Assembly: GCF_007671685.1 (NCBI RefSeq) | Contig: NZ_VCNL01000007.1 | Location: forward strand, 1 to 64,000 | Length of the DNA stretch: 64,000 nucleotides | Source of the DNA: Halorubrum salsamenti | GTDB taxonomy: Archaea; Halobacteriota; Halobacteria; Halobacteriales; Haloferacaceae | Direction of reading: 5' to 3' | In this document: positions 49,150 to 57,736 of the stretch, one piece after another | How positions within the stretch are numbered: the stretch's first letter is position 1 | Layout: each line of letters begins with the position of its first letter | Translations under genes and position numbers: made by a program | Notes under the pieces: generated by a model | What the model was told of the DNA's origin: nothing | The model's database searches: none | Seen by the model: the letters and a program-made list of their open reading frames with translations, nothing else

Positions 49150-49362
49150 TCAGTCGACGATGATCTCGGAGCTGTCGCCGTCGTCGGGGCCGGATCCGAG
49201 TCGGTCCTGGTAGCGCTGGATCCAGTCAGCGAAACAGTCGGGACAGAGCCGCTGGGTGTCGATGTTCGCCCGGTCGACGCTCAGCCGGACGACGCGCGCG
49301 AGCGCGTCCGTGGTGGGGTCGCCGCAGCCGTCGCAGGGCTCGGTCGTCGGCGCGTCGCTCAT
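49150..49362 (-). CDS. Small zinc-binding haloarchaeal protein, 70 aa
   Basis: A 70-residue protein, MSDAPTTEPCDGCGDPTTDA, then LCPDCFADWIQRYQDRL and an acidic tail. CDGC and CPDC provide four cysteines for one zinc ribbon. Function unknown; it sits alone between thrC and upp on the same strand. An in-frame start at 49362 gives a normal haloarchaeal N-terminus. Confidence 0.72.
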   Translation of the reverse strand: MSDAPTTEPCDGCGDPTTDALARVVRLSVDRANIDTQRLCPDCFADWIQRYQDRLGSGPDDGDSSEIIVD

Positions 49363-49434
49363 ACGGATCGGTCGCGCGGGCGGTTCTTAAAAGTACGTCG
49401 GCGGCGGAGGAGCGTCTCCGTCACCGCGGTCGTC

Positions 49435-50112
49435 TCAGACCGTCCGGAACGCGCGGTCGCCGGCGTCGCCGAGGCCGGGGAGGATGAACCCGTCGTCGTC
49501 GAGGCGGTCGTCGATGGCGACCGTCAGCAGGTCGGCCTCGGGGACTGACTCGCTCACGCGCACGAGCCCCTCGGGCGCGGAGACCGCCGAGAGGACGAAC
49601 AGGTCCTCGAAGTCGCCGGCCTCGTCGAGGACGTGGTCGAGGACGGCGCACATCGTCGAGCCGGTCGCGAGCATCGGGTCCGCGACGATCACGGTGTCCT
49701 CGGGCCGGATCTCGGGGAGCTTCACGTAGTCGATGGTGATCGGGAACTCGCCGTCGGCGGTCATCCCGGCCTCCTCGTCGCGGCCGGCGGAGATGACGCC
49801 CTGCTTCGCGCGCGGGAACGCCTTGAGGAGCCCCTCGACGAACGGGGTCGCGGCCCGGAGGACGTTGATGATGACCACGTCGTCGAGCCCCTTCACGCGC
49901 TCGCCGGTGGTCTCCTCTAAGGGGGTCTCCACCGGGACGTACTCCGTCTCCATCGCGCCGTCGATGATCTCGTACCCGCAGATCCGGCCGAGCTTCACGA
50001 GCCCCTTCCGGAACGCGACCTGCTCGGTCTCGACGTCGCGGAGCCGCGAGAGGGTGTCCTTCGCCAGCGCGTGCGTGATGAGGTGTGCGTCGTCGCGGTC
50101 TTCGATCGTCAT
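49435..50112 (-). CDS. upp: Uracil phosphoribosyltransferase
   Basis: A 225-residue salvage enzyme that makes UMP from uracil and PRPP. The PRPP loop is in [22 protein letters not shown], and the C-terminal [43 protein letters not shown] binds uracil. The central [19 protein letters not shown] is also diagnostic. The ATG at 50112 starts [15 protein letters not shown]. It complements pyrD at 1282. The GGTT-rich region upstream is short, and a TTAAAAGA box about 30 nt before the ATG fits a leaderless message. Confidence 0.95.
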   Translation of the reverse strand: MTIEDRDDAHLITHALAKDTLSRLRDVETEQVAFRKGLVKLGRICGYEIIDGAMETEYVPVETPLEETTGERVKGLDDVVIINVLRAATPFVEGLLKAFPRAKQGVISAGRDEEAGMTADGEFPITIDYVKLPEIRPEDTVIVADPMLATGSTMCAVLDHVLDEAGDFEDLFVLSAVSAPEGLVRVSESVPEADLLTVAIDDRLDDDGFILPGLGDAGDRAFRTV

Positions 50113-50195
50113 TGTCGGAAAAAGCGCCGCGTTCGGCTTAAAAGATGACGAAACCCGCCGGTTCGTCGGCTCGCTCGGTCGGCGGCGCGACCGAC

Positions 50196-50411
50196 TCACC
50201 GCAACACCGCGAGGTACGTCACCCCGAAGACGATCAGCGCGAGCGTCCCCACGTTCACCGCGGTGAACGCGACCGCGCCGAGCCGGTCGAGCCCCCAGAC
50301 GACGGTCCACGCGAACCATCCGGACAGGACTGCGTTCAAGAGGAGGATCAGCCGGGGGTCCCCTTTCGACTCCTCGACGCCCTCGCGCATCCCCTTCGAC
50401 TCCTCGCTCAT
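50196..50411 (-). CDS. Small two-helix membrane protein, 71 aa
   Basis: A 71-residue protein with a charged N-terminus ([20 protein letters not shown]) and two membrane helices ([19 protein letters not shown] and [24 protein letters not shown]). Function unknown. It is divergent from the 50483 gene and lies just upstream of upp in the same direction. Confidence 0.72.
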   Translation of the reverse strand: MSEESKGMREGVEESKGDPRLILLLNAVLSGWFAWTVVWGLDRLGAVAFTAVNVGTLALIVFGVTYLAVLR

Positions 50412-50482
50412 AGGGAACGTCGTGGGAGACCGGCACTTAGCTCTTTGTCCGTGCGGCTCGTACGGTTCCGCTGGGTGTCGAG

Positions 50483-50797
50483 ATGCGTGTTCACAACCGC
50501 CGCGGTGACCGGGTAGACCCCGTTCCGTTCCTCGTCACCGGCGGAATCGCGTTCGCGTTTGCGCTCTCGTTCGGCCCGATCTACGGCCTCTCGTACGGGC
50601 TCACGCTCGCGACGTCGCTGGCGCTGTCGACGCTCGCGTTCGCGGTCGCGACCGCGATCGCCTACCAACAGCTCGTCCGCTGTGCCCCGCCGCGTGACGC
50701 CGGTCCGCTCCCGCCGGGCCCGCGGGTCGAGCGGCTGCTGTACGCCGGGATAGGGCTCGGCGTCCTGATCGTCGCGCTCACGCTCCCGCTGCTCTGA
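50483..50797 (+). CDS. Small three-helix membrane protein, 104 aa
   Basis: A 104-residue protein starting MRVHNRRGDRVDPVPFLVTG, with helices over PFLVTGGIAFAFALSFG, LTLATSLALSTLAFAVATAIAY and LLYAGIGLGVLIVALTLPLL. The first two are separated by a short PIYGLSYG turn. No family is recognised. It is 71 bp from the divergent membrane protein gene, so the promoters overlap. Confidence 0.7.
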   Translation: MRVHNRRGDRVDPVPFLVTGGIAFAFALSFGPIYGLSYGLTLATSLALSTLAFAVATAIAYQQLVRCAPPRDAGPLPPGPRVERLLYAGIGLGVLIVALTLPLL

Positions 50798-50891
50798 CCC
50801 GCGTTCGCCCGGCCACCGATCGACTCCGCGGCTGTGCGTCGCACTCACACACCACCGGGAGAGTAAGGTGCCGCACTCCGAACGATCGGTC

Positions 50892-51131
50892 ATGGGTCTC
50901 TTCGACACGGTGACCGACGTGCTGGAGGGATCGACCCAGCGAGCGCCCGGGACCGCCGGCGACGACGGCTCCGAGGGGTCGTACTGGTGTGACGACTGCG
51001 GCGTGCGAGTCCGCGACGTCGAGGTCGACGCGGAGGGGTTCGACCGCGACGGCGACGGCACCCCGACCTGTCCCGACTGCGGCGAGTCGATGCGGTTCGA
51101 GCGCGCGAGCGGGCCGGGCTGCGCCTGTTGA
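50892..51131 (+). CDS. Small zinc-ribbon protein, 79 aa
   Basis: A 79-residue protein, MGLFDTVTDVLEGSTQRAPG, with CDDCGVRVRD and CPDCGESMRF forming a zinc ribbon and a C-terminal CAC. The N-terminal helix MGLFDTVTDVLEG resembles those of other haloarchaeal small proteins. The ATG at 50892 is chosen over 50868. Role unknown; possibly nucleic-acid binding. It lies 36 bp from the convergent CobW gene. Confidence 0.72.
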   Translation: MGLFDTVTDVLEGSTQRAPGTAGDDGSEGSYWCDDCGVRVRDVEVDAEGFDRDGDGTPTCPDCGESMRFERASGPGCAC

Positions 51132-51167
51132 GGGCGCCGCCTGTCGTCCCGCCGTTCGGCCCCCGGC

Positions 51168-52412
51168 TCAGGGCTCGCGGAGCGCCAGCTCCGCGCCCTG
51201 TTCCGACGGGAAGGGAAGTTCCCCGTCGATCTCGTCGCCGTCCTCCTCGAAGGTCGCCCACTCCGCGTCGGTGACGAGCGCGTCGTCGAGGCGCTCGCGG
51301 ATCGCCGCCTCGTCGATGTCGGTCCCGATGACGACGTACTCCGTCAGGCGGTCGCCGTGTTCGTCGTCCCAGTCGAGGGCCGGCCGGTTCGAGCGTAGCA
51401 TGTCTCGCTCGACCGCCGGGAGGCTCGCGATCCAGGGGCCGAGCGCCTCGACGCGGACCGACCGCCCGGCCTGCCCGACCCGCTGGCGCTGGTCCGTCCC
51501 CGCGACCCACAGCGTCCCCTTCGATCGGACCACGTCGTCCGGGAAGTCGCGGAGGAGGGCGGCGAGCCGGTCCGGGTGGAACGGTCGCCGGCGGCGGTAG
51601 GTGAAGGAGGTGACGCCGTACACCTCGTCGGGGTGGCGGTGAGCGTGGTCGTGGTGGCCGCTATCGCCGTGAGCGTGGTCGTCGCCCTCGCGTCCCCCGG
51701 CCAGCGCCCGCTTCCACCCCGGCAGGTCGCCGAGCGCGTTCGCCTCGAACAGATCGACGTCGAGGATGCGGTCGGGGTCGACCGCGGAGAACTCCGAGAC
51801 GACCGTCTCCGCGTCGGGCTGGAGCGCGCCCACGAGCTCGACCGCTTCGTCGATCTCCGCGTCGGTACAGAGGTCGGCCTTGTTACACACCACGAGGTTG
51901 GAGACCTCGACCTGCTCGACGAGGAGGTCCGAGAGCGGGCGGTCCTCCTCGTCGCCGTCCGCGGCGACGCGACGCTCGGGGGCCTCGGCCCCGGCGAAGG
52001 CGTCGAGGAACTGTCGCGTGTCGATCACGGTCACCAGCGCGTCGACGCGATAGCGGGCCGCCGCGCGGGACTCGGTCGTGAACAGCCGCGCGACAGGCGC
52101 GGGTTCGGAGATGCCCGACGACTCGACGACCAAGGCGTCGAAGGAGCGCTCGTTCGCGAGCCGGACCACGGCGCTTTCGAGGTCGTCCTGCAGCTCACAG
52201 CAGATACAGCCGTTCGACAGCTCCGTGACGCCCTCGACGTCGACCTCGGACTCCTCGGCGATCAGCTCGGCGTCGACGTTCACGTCGCCCATGTCGTTGA
52301 CGAGCACCGCGACGTCGCGGTCGCCGGCGTTCCGCAGAAGGTGGTTCAGCAGTGTCGTCTTGCCGGCGCCGAGGCTTCCCGAGAGCACGGTCACCGGGAT
52401 CCGGTCGTCCAT
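51168..52412 (-). CDS. CobW-family GTPase, zinc chaperone type
   Basis: A 414-residue G3E GTPase. Walker A is SGSLGAGKTTLLNHLL (residues 11-26), the metal-binding motif GCICC lies in ELSNGCICCELQDDL, ESSGISEP is the switch region, and NKADL is the guanine-specificity motif. A histidine-rich loop (DHAHGDSGHHDHAHRHPDE) precedes the C-terminal CobW_C domain and is typical of zinc metallochaperones of the ZNG1/YeiR type, rather than the cobalt-chelatase CobW. The metal is inferred. Zur control could not be shown in the upstream sequence. Confidence 0.88.
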   Translation of the reverse strand: MDDRIPVTVLSGSLGAGKTTLLNHLLRNAGDRDVAVLVNDMGDVNVDAELIAEESEVDVEGVTELSNGCICCELQDDLESAVVRLANERSFDALVVESSGISEPAPVARLFTTESRAAARYRVDALVTVIDTRQFLDAFAGAEAPERRVAADGDEEDRPLSDLLVEQVEVSNLVVCNKADLCTDAEIDEAVELVGALQPDAETVVSEFSAVDPDRILDVDLFEANALGDLPGWKRALAGGREGDDHAHGDSGHHDHAHRHPDEVYGVTSFTYRRRRPFHPDRLAALLRDFPDDVVRSKGTLWVAGTDQRQRVGQAGRSVRVEALGPWIASLPAVERDMLRSNRPALDWDDEHGDRLTEYVVIGTDIDEAAIRERLDDALVTDAEWATFEEDGDEIDGELPFPSEQGAELALREP

Positions 52413-52531
52413 GGAACCCCTCGGTCGGCGGCGCCCTTCAACTCGGCGGCGACGGGTTCGCAGAGACGTTCGACCCCGTCCGGCCGTCGAAAGCCGATAC
52501 GTTGATACGTCGGGCCCGCGGACCGCGCACC

Positions 52532-52738
52532 ATGTTCCAGTCCGTGTCCGCGGTGGGGATCGTCGCGACCGTCATGACTCTCCTCATGGTCGTCGCGATG
52601 CTGTATCTCGTCTGGGGTGCGGTCGGTGAGAGCGCCCACACGCCGACCCCCGACGACGGCGATCAGCCGGAGCTCGGCGAGGGCGACGACGCGGACGAGG
52701 CGCAGGCGGAACTCGCCGCCGACGGCAACTCGGCCTGA
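52532..52738 (+). CDS. Small single-pass membrane protein, 68 aa
   Basis: A 68-residue protein with an N-terminal membrane helix (FQSVSAVGIVATVMTLLMVVAMLYLVWG) and a strongly acidic, Asp/Glu-rich C-terminal tail (TPDDGDQPELGEGDDADE). This layout is typical of haloarchaeal membrane-anchored small proteins with unknown function. ATG at 52532, starting MFQSV. A divergent start with cobW means the promoters share 119 bp. Confidence 0.65.
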   Translation: MFQSVSAVGIVATVMTLLMVVAMLYLVWGAVGESAHTPTPDDGDQPELGEGDDADEAQAELAADGNSA

Positions 52739-52791
52739 TCGGTCCGCGGGTCCGCGACAGCTTTTACCCCGCCGGCGTATCACGATGAATC

Positions 52792-53088
52792 ATGACAGTC
52801 GCCGATCGGATCGCCGCCTTTCGGGCCGCCCTTGAGGAGTGGCTCCGCGGGCTGTACCACGGGATGATAACCCATCCGGCCTACGAGAAGATCGAGAAGG
52901 AGGCGGAGGACACGGAAGACGAGTTCATGCTCGCGTGTTTCCCCGACGCGTTCGGGATCCCCTCGCCGGTCTCGTACTACACCGCGGAGCTGCTCCCCTA
53001 CCTCGAAGACGAGTTCGAGGCGTGGGAACGGCGGCTCTGGGACCGCGAGAGCCTCATCGAACGAAAGGGCCAGCAGTACCACTTCTGA
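52792..53088 (+). CDS. Conserved small protein coupled to ArsA-type ATPase
   Basis: A 98-residue acidic helical protein, MTVADRIAAFRAALEEWLRG, with conserved aromatic residues (LYHGMITHPAYEKIEKEAED, PVSYYTAELLPYLEDEFEAWERR). No cysteine or membrane segment. Its stop overlaps the start of the Get3-like ATPase (TGATG), so it is made with it and may be a cofactor or client-handling partner. The gene pair appears conserved in haloarchaea by my recollection; no function is assigned. Confidence 0.75.
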   Translation: MTVADRIAAFRAALEEWLRGLYHGMITHPAYEKIEKEAEDTEDEFMLACFPDAFGIPSPVSYYTAELLPYLEDEFEAWERRLWDRESLIERKGQQYHF

Positions 53089-54098
53089 TGGAGCGGTTCG
53101 TCTTCTTCGGCGGGAAGGGCGGCGTCGGGAAAACCACCGTCTCGTGCGCCTACGCACACCGCTGTGCGGACGCGGGGATACGCACGCTCGTCGTCTCCAC
53201 CGACCCCGCGCATTCGGTGTCCGACGTGTTCGACCAGCGGTTCGGCGACGACCCGGAGCCGGTCGACGGAATCGAGGGGCTCGACGCGATGGAGATCGAC
53301 CCCGAAGACGAGATGCAGCGGCACCTCCAGGAGATCCGCGAGTCGCTCTCAGAGCAGGTGTCGGCGGCGATGGTCTCGGAGATCAACCGCCAGCTGGAGA
53401 TGTCGCACGGGACCCCGGGCGCGTACGAGGCCGCCCTCTTCGACGCGTTCGTGGGCGTGATGCGCGAGGAGAGCGACCCGTACGACCGCGTCGTCTTCGA
53501 CACCGCTCCGACCGGGTCGACGCTGCGGCTGCTCGGGCTCCCGGAGTTCCTCGGCGACTGGATCGACCGGCTGCTGTACAAGCGCAAGCAGTCGATCGAC
53601 CTGTTCGAGAAGGCCGCGATCGGCGACATGGAGCCGCGGCGCCTGATGGAGGGAGACCCCGTCTTGGAACGCTTACAGCGCCGAAAGGAGTTCTTCGAGT
53701 TCGCCGGCGACACGATGCGGAACGACGCCGCCTTTTACCTCGTGTTGAACCCCGACCAGCTGTCGGTCAACGAGACGGGCCGGGCGATCGAGGGGTTCAC
53801 CGAGCGCGACCTGCGCGTCCGCGGGCTCGTCGCGAACAAGCTCACCCCGTCGCCGGACGACGACGAGGAGGGGCGGGGGGCAACCTACCTCCGTAACAGG
53901 GTCGCGACCGAGCGCGAGCGCCTCGATCAGGTCCGCGAGGAGTTCGAACCGCCGCTGGTCGCCGAGATCGAATCGCGGACGCGGGAGGTGCGCGGCGACG
54001 TGCTCGCGGAGGTGGCGGCCGCGCTCGACATCGAGACGGACGTCGATGACGATGGGGACGGGTCCCACGTCGACGACCCCGTGCGCGCCGATCGGTGA
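53088..54098 (+). CDS. ArsA/Get3-family ATPase
   Basis: A 336-residue single-domain ATPase of the ArsA/TRC40 family. The deviant Walker A FFGGKGGVGKTT is at residues 6-17, switch I is STDPAHSVSDVFD, and FDTAPTGSTLRLL is Walker B/switch II. A methionine and leucine-rich helix region (MEPRRLMEGDPVLERLQRRKEF) could hold hydrophobic substrates. It lacks the CxxC zinc dimerisation motif of eukaryotic Get3, as many archaeal members do; targeting of tail-anchored proteins or arsenite export remain possible. Starts at 53088, overlapping the upstream gene stop. Confidence 0.86.
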   Translation: MERFVFFGGKGGVGKTTVSCAYAHRCADAGIRTLVVSTDPAHSVSDVFDQRFGDDPEPVDGIEGLDAMEIDPEDEMQRHLQEIRESLSEQVSAAMVSEINRQLEMSHGTPGAYEAALFDAFVGVMREESDPYDRVVFDTAPTGSTLRLLGLPEFLGDWIDRLLYKRKQSIDLFEKAAIGDMEPRRLMEGDPVLERLQRRKEFFEFAGDTMRNDAAFYLVLNPDQLSVNETGRAIEGFTERDLRVRGLVANKLTPSPDDDEEGRGATYLRNRVATERERLDQVREEFEPPLVAEIESRTREVRGDVLAEVAAALDIETDVDDDGDGSHVDDPVRADR

Positions 54099-54316
54099 GG
54101 GCAGGCCCACTCCGCGAGGTGAAGGCAGGCCCGACCCGCGACCGCGCGCAGTAGCGCCCGCTCACTTCCACAGTGTATTTTATTAATTGATATAAGCAAT
54201 AAACCGACACCGACCGAGTGAAACCGCTTCTCTGCGGGAGTCTTCGCCGATATATCATGGTTGAAGATAATGTTTAAGTGATCGATAGTGAATCGATATC
54301 ACGAGGGAGGGAACCT
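54099..54316 (+). promoter_or_regulatory. AT-rich leader region of cstA
   Basis: 218 bp upstream of cstA. It holds an AT-rich block (TATTTTATTAATTGATATAAG, about 54175-54197, quoted as 21 bases minus one here as TATTTTATTAATTGATATAA), a dyad of two ATCGAT sites near 54279-54296, and a GAGGGAGGG ribosome-binding stretch just before the ATG. A direct repeat of GGCAGGCCC lies at the 5' side, one copy near 54099-54110 and one near 54123-54133. Confidence 0.5.
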
Positions 54317-56203
54317 ATGACAAACGTAATTTGGATCGTCGTTGCTGTGCTCGGCACGTTCACCGTGGGGTATATGGGGTACTCCCGGTACCTCTCGCAG
54401 TTCGTCGACCTCGACGACGAGCGGGAGACGCCGGCACACAAGTACGAGGACGGACAGGAGTACGTACCGGCGAAGAAGCCGGTGCTACTGGGGCATCACT
54501 TCTCGAGTATCGCGGGCGGCGCGCCGATCGTCGGCCCGATCACGGCGGGGGCAATCTGGGGGTGGGTCCCGGCGTTGCTGTGGGTCGCTATCGGCAATCC
54601 GCTGATGGGGGCGGTTCACGACTTCATCTCCCTGTCGGGTTCGATGCGACACGAGGGGAAGTCGATCGGGTACATCATCGGTGAGTACGTCGGCGAGCGC
54701 GGCAAAAACATGCTGCTGTGGTTCGCGTTCCTCACGATCATCCTCGTGGTCGCGGTGTTCGCGCTCGTCGTGGGTATCGTGTTGAACGCGTTCCCGTCCG
54801 CCGCGACCGCGAGCCTGGTGTACATCGCGCTCGCGTTCGCGTTCGGCGTCTACCTCTACCAGCTCGACGGGCCGTTCCTTCCCGGGACGGTCGTGTTCGT
54901 CGCCGGCGTGTTCGCGGGCGTCTGGCTCGGTATTCAGTACCCGCTCGCGCTGTTCCCGGCGGTCGAGGCCGGGACGTACCCGACGGGGACGATCGTGCTC
55001 TTCGAGTTCCTCGGGAACGGGGCCTGGCTGCCCGGCGCGGTGATGAGCACCGACGCCATCCTCCAGCCGAACGTCGCGGCGTGGGTGCCGGTGATCCTCA
55101 TCTACGCGACGCTCGCGAGCGCGCTCCCGGTGTGGGTGCTGCTCCAGCCGCGCGACTACCTGTCGTCGTTCCTGCTGTACTCGGGCGTCGGCGGGGCGCT
55201 GGTGGCGATCATCGTCGGCACCCTCCTCGGTACCTCCGCCCAGCCGTTGACCATCGACCCCTCCATCGGGGCCTACATGGGCTTCTTCGGGAGCGACCTG
55301 GCCATCGACACGCGGGGGATCACGCCGCTGTTCCCCATCCTGTTCGTGACGATCGCCTGCGGGACCATCAGCGGCTTCCACTCGCTCGTGTCGTCGGGGA
55401 CGACGGCCAAACAGCTGAACAAGGAGAGCGACGCCCGCCTCATCGGCTACGGCGGTATGCTCGGTGAGGGACTCCTCGCGGCGGTCGCGATCTCGACGCT
55501 CGCGGTGGCCGGCGCGACCACGGCGGCCGCGGGCGGCGGCATCGGCGGCGCGCTGCCAAACTTCGCGACCGGCGGCGGGATCATCCTCACCAGTCTCGGG
55601 ATCCCGCAGGCGTACGGCGCCCCGTTCATGGCGCTCGTGCTCGTGAGCTTCCTGCTCACCTCGACCGACACCGCCGCGCGGCTCGGTCGGTACATGATGG
55701 AAGAGATCGTCGGGACTCGCGGCAGCGGGACGACCACGGGCCTCTCGACCGACCTCGGCAGCGTCGCGAAGGGCCGGTACACGAACCCCGTCGTCCAGTC
55801 GCTCGTCGCGTACCTGCTGGTCATCTCCGGCGAGTGGGTGACGCTGTGGGCGCTGTTCGGCGGCGCGAACCAGCTACTCGCGGCGCTGGCGCTGCTGGCC
55901 GGCACCGTCTGGCTCGCCAACTGGGACGAGTCCAAACAGCTCGTCTCGACCGGCGTCCCGATGACGATCATGGTGACGATCACCGTGCTCGGGCTGTCGT
56001 GGGTGGCGCTGTGGGACAACCTCTACCAGAAGCTCATTCTGGGGAACGTCACCGCGCTCGCCGGACAGATCTCCGCCGTCGTCCAGATGGCGCTCGCGTT
56101 CGTACTCATCTATCTCGCGCTGTCGCTGGTGCGGATCGGCTACGACAACATCACGACCGTGCGGGGCGGGAGCGAACCGGCGGCCGAACCGAGCGACGAC
56201 TGA
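54317..56203 (+). CDS. cstA: Carbon starvation protein CstA family
   Basis: A 628-residue membrane protein of the CstA family, peptide or pyruvate transporters. About sixteen hydrophobic segments are visible; conserved CstA motifs include the N-terminal GYMGYSRYLSQFVDLDD, AGGAPIVGPITAG and GNPLMGAVHDF. The C-terminal part contains GEWVTLWALFGGANQLLAALALL, typical of the family. Start at ATG 54317 is supported by the GAGGGAGGG stretch before it; the ORF also has an in-frame start at 54278. The upstream AT-rich leader and dyad suggest regulation by nutrient status. Confidence 0.9.
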   Translation: MTNVIWIVVAVLGTFTVGYMGYSRYLSQFVDLDDERETPAHKYEDGQEYVPAKKPVLLGHHFSSIAGGAPIVGPITAGAIWGWVPALLWVAIGNPLMGAVHDFISLSGSMRHEGKSIGYIIGEYVGERGKNMLLWFAFLTIILVVAVFALVVGIVLNAFPSAATASLVYIALAFAFGVYLYQLDGPFLPGTVVFVAGVFAGVWLGIQYPLALFPAVEAGTYPTGTIVLFEFLGNGAWLPGAVMSTDAILQPNVAAWVPVILIYATLASALPVWVLLQPRDYLSSFLLYSGVGGALVAIIVGTLLGTSAQPLTIDPSIGAYMGFFGSDLAIDTRGITPLFPILFVTIACGTISGFHSLVSSGTTAKQLNKESDARLIGYGGMLGEGLLAAVAISTLAVAGATTAAAGGGIGGALPNFATGGGIILTSLGIPQAYGAPFMALVLVSFLLTSTDTAARLGRYMMEEIVGTRGSGTTTGLSTDLGSVAKGRYTNPVVQSLVAYLLVISGEWVTLWALFGGANQLLAALALLAGTVWLANWDESKQLVSTGVPMTIMVTITVLGLSWVALWDNLYQKLILGNVTALAGQISAVVQMALAFVLIYLALSLVRIGYDNITTVRGGSEPAAEPSDD

Positions 56204-56267
56204 GCGTCGCTCTCGTCCGGGCGGTCTCCACGAGATTTTTCGCGCGAGCGCGGTCAAAACGCGGCGA

Positions 56268-56894
56268 TCAGCGCCAGAACCGCTTGGCGAACCGCGAGAA
56301 GAACCCCTCGTTCGGCGGGTCGACCCGCTCCCACAGGCGGAAGGCCGCGGCGGTGTCGGCGTTCTCGCTGGCGACGATCTCCTCGCGGTCGGGCGCGACC
56401 GCGACGAGGTTCACCTCGTAGTGGCCGTAGTACCCGAACTTCAGGAGGGTCCGGTCGCGGAACCCGTCGACGAACGCGGCGACGTCGTCCGGGATTCGGT
56501 CGGCGACGAGCGCGACGGTGATGTCGGTGCCGTAGTGTTCTTCGTGGCCGTCGATCCGCTTCTCGGCGACGTCGTGGGCGAACTCGACCAGTCGCTCCAG
56601 TTCGCCGACGCTCGGCGTCGACACGCGACGAGCGAAGACGTACTCCATCAGGTCGTGGTCCGCGTAGCTCAACGCCGGATGGAGGAACTGCTTCTGGTTC
56701 CGCACCCGCATCTCGGCGGTGAGATCGAAGCGTTCGCCGTCGGCGACGACGTCGCGGTCGAGGTCGTAGCTGTACATCAGCCGGTCGGAGACGCGGTCGA
56801 GGTACTCGTCGTCGTAGTCGGGGACCGCCTCGCGGATCTCGGCCGGGAGCTCCTCGGGGTCGCGGCGGTCGTCGCTGCCGGCAGCGTCACTCAT
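56268..56894 (-). CDS. Conserved haloarchaeal hypothetical protein, 208 aa
   Basis: A 208-residue acidic protein, MSDAAGSDDRRDPEELPAEI, with mixed alpha-beta content: YLDRVSDRLMYSYDLDRDVV, VRNQKQFLHPALSYADHDLMEYVFA and VALVADRIPDDVAAFVDGF are its most regular parts. It contains no obvious motif. Its start overlaps the stop of the upstream cupin gene by 8 nt, so it is coexpressed with it. Function unknown. Confidence 0.72.
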   Translation of the reverse strand: MSDAAGSDDRRDPEELPAEIREAVPDYDDEYLDRVSDRLMYSYDLDRDVVADGERFDLTAEMRVRNQKQFLHPALSYADHDLMEYVFARRVSTPSVGELERLVEFAHDVAEKRIDGHEEHYGTDITVALVADRIPDDVAAFVDGFRDRTLLKFGYYGHYEVNLVAVAPDREEIVASENADTAAAFRLWERVDPPNEGFFSRFAKRFWR

Positions 56895-57267
56895 CGGTCG
56901 GATCGTACGCGACCGCGTCGTCGTCGGCCGGCGGCGCCCCGATCGCGAGCACGGTCACCGGTCGGTCGGCGTCCGCGGGGTTGTACGCCCGCTGGGGGCT
57001 CTCCGGATCGACGACGAACAGGTCGTCCGCGGGCACCTCGTAGGTCCCGTCCGGCGTCTCCACCGCGAGGGTCCCGTCGAGCACGTAGAACGCCTCCTGT
57101 TGGGTCTCGTGGTAGTGGTACGCCAGCGGGAGCTGCTCGCCCGGCTCCGCGCGGAAGCGGTTGATCGCCGCCGCTTCGAGCCCCCCGGGGCCAGCGAGCT
57201 TCCGGCACTCGCAGGGGCGGTCGGGCTCCGGCTCGACCGACTCCGTGTCGACGACGCGATATCCCAT
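56887..57267 (-). CDS. Cupin-domain protein
   Basis: A 126-residue cupin. The first motif is YHYHETQQEAFYVLDG, holding the two histidines and glutamate that bind a metal, and the second is PADDLFVVDPESPQRAYN, where the histidine is missing. The protein begins with a CECRK segment. Small cupins act in sugar binding, isomerisation or regulation; no function can be fixed here. Start at 57267 gives MGYRVVDTES. Confidence 0.8.
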   Translation of the reverse strand: MGYRVVDTESVEPEPDRPCECRKLAGPGGLEAAAINRFRAEPGEQLPLAYHYHETQQEAFYVLDGTLAVETPDGTYEVPADDLFVVDPESPQRAYNPADADRPVTVLAIGAPPADDDAVAYDPTDE

Positions 57268-57400
57268 GTGAACTCGTTCCACGGAGCGAGTAAAAGGTCG
57301 TCGGGGTCCGTCCGAGGGGACCGAGACCGGACGCGAGGCGGTACCGGAGGTGAGAGGCGGTTTTAACACCGTGGAACGCCTACACGCGGCACGAACACAC

Positions 57401-57679
57401 ATGACTGACCCGGAGGCCCGAACTCAAACGGCGCGGGCGCAGGACGCCCACGACCAGGAGATCAAAGCGGAGGCGTGCGGTCGGTGTTCGATGTCGACCG
57501 TCGTGGGCGCGGTGAGCGGGGACCGGGACCCGGAGGAGCGCGCCGAGCGCGATCCGTTCGCCGGCGAGCGCATCGAGGTCGACGAGTCGTCGATTCGACG
57601 GGTGTCGCCGGCGGGGTTCCTCAGCGATCTGAAAGACCGGATCGACGCGTTCGGCCGCCGGCTCTCGTACGGGAAGTAG
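57401..57679 (+). CDS. Hypothetical haloarchaeal protein, 92 aa
   Basis: A 92-residue charged protein, MTDPEARTQTARAQDAHDQE, followed by a CGRCSMSTVVGAV segment with two cysteines and a C-terminal basic stretch (RIDAFGRRLSYGK). The pair CGRC is suggestive of a metal or redox site, but no other cysteine pair exists. I do not recognise a family. It sits 58 bp before a DUF5828-like gene. Confidence 0.6.
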   Translation: MTDPEARTQTARAQDAHDQEIKAEACGRCSMSTVVGAVSGDRDPEERAERDPFAGERIEVDESSIRRVSPAGFLSDLKDRIDAFGRRLSYGK

Positions 57680-57736
57680 CGGTTCACGCCGCGTCGGGGA
57701 GACTTATACGCGTTCGTGTCATAGCGGGGGCAAGCG

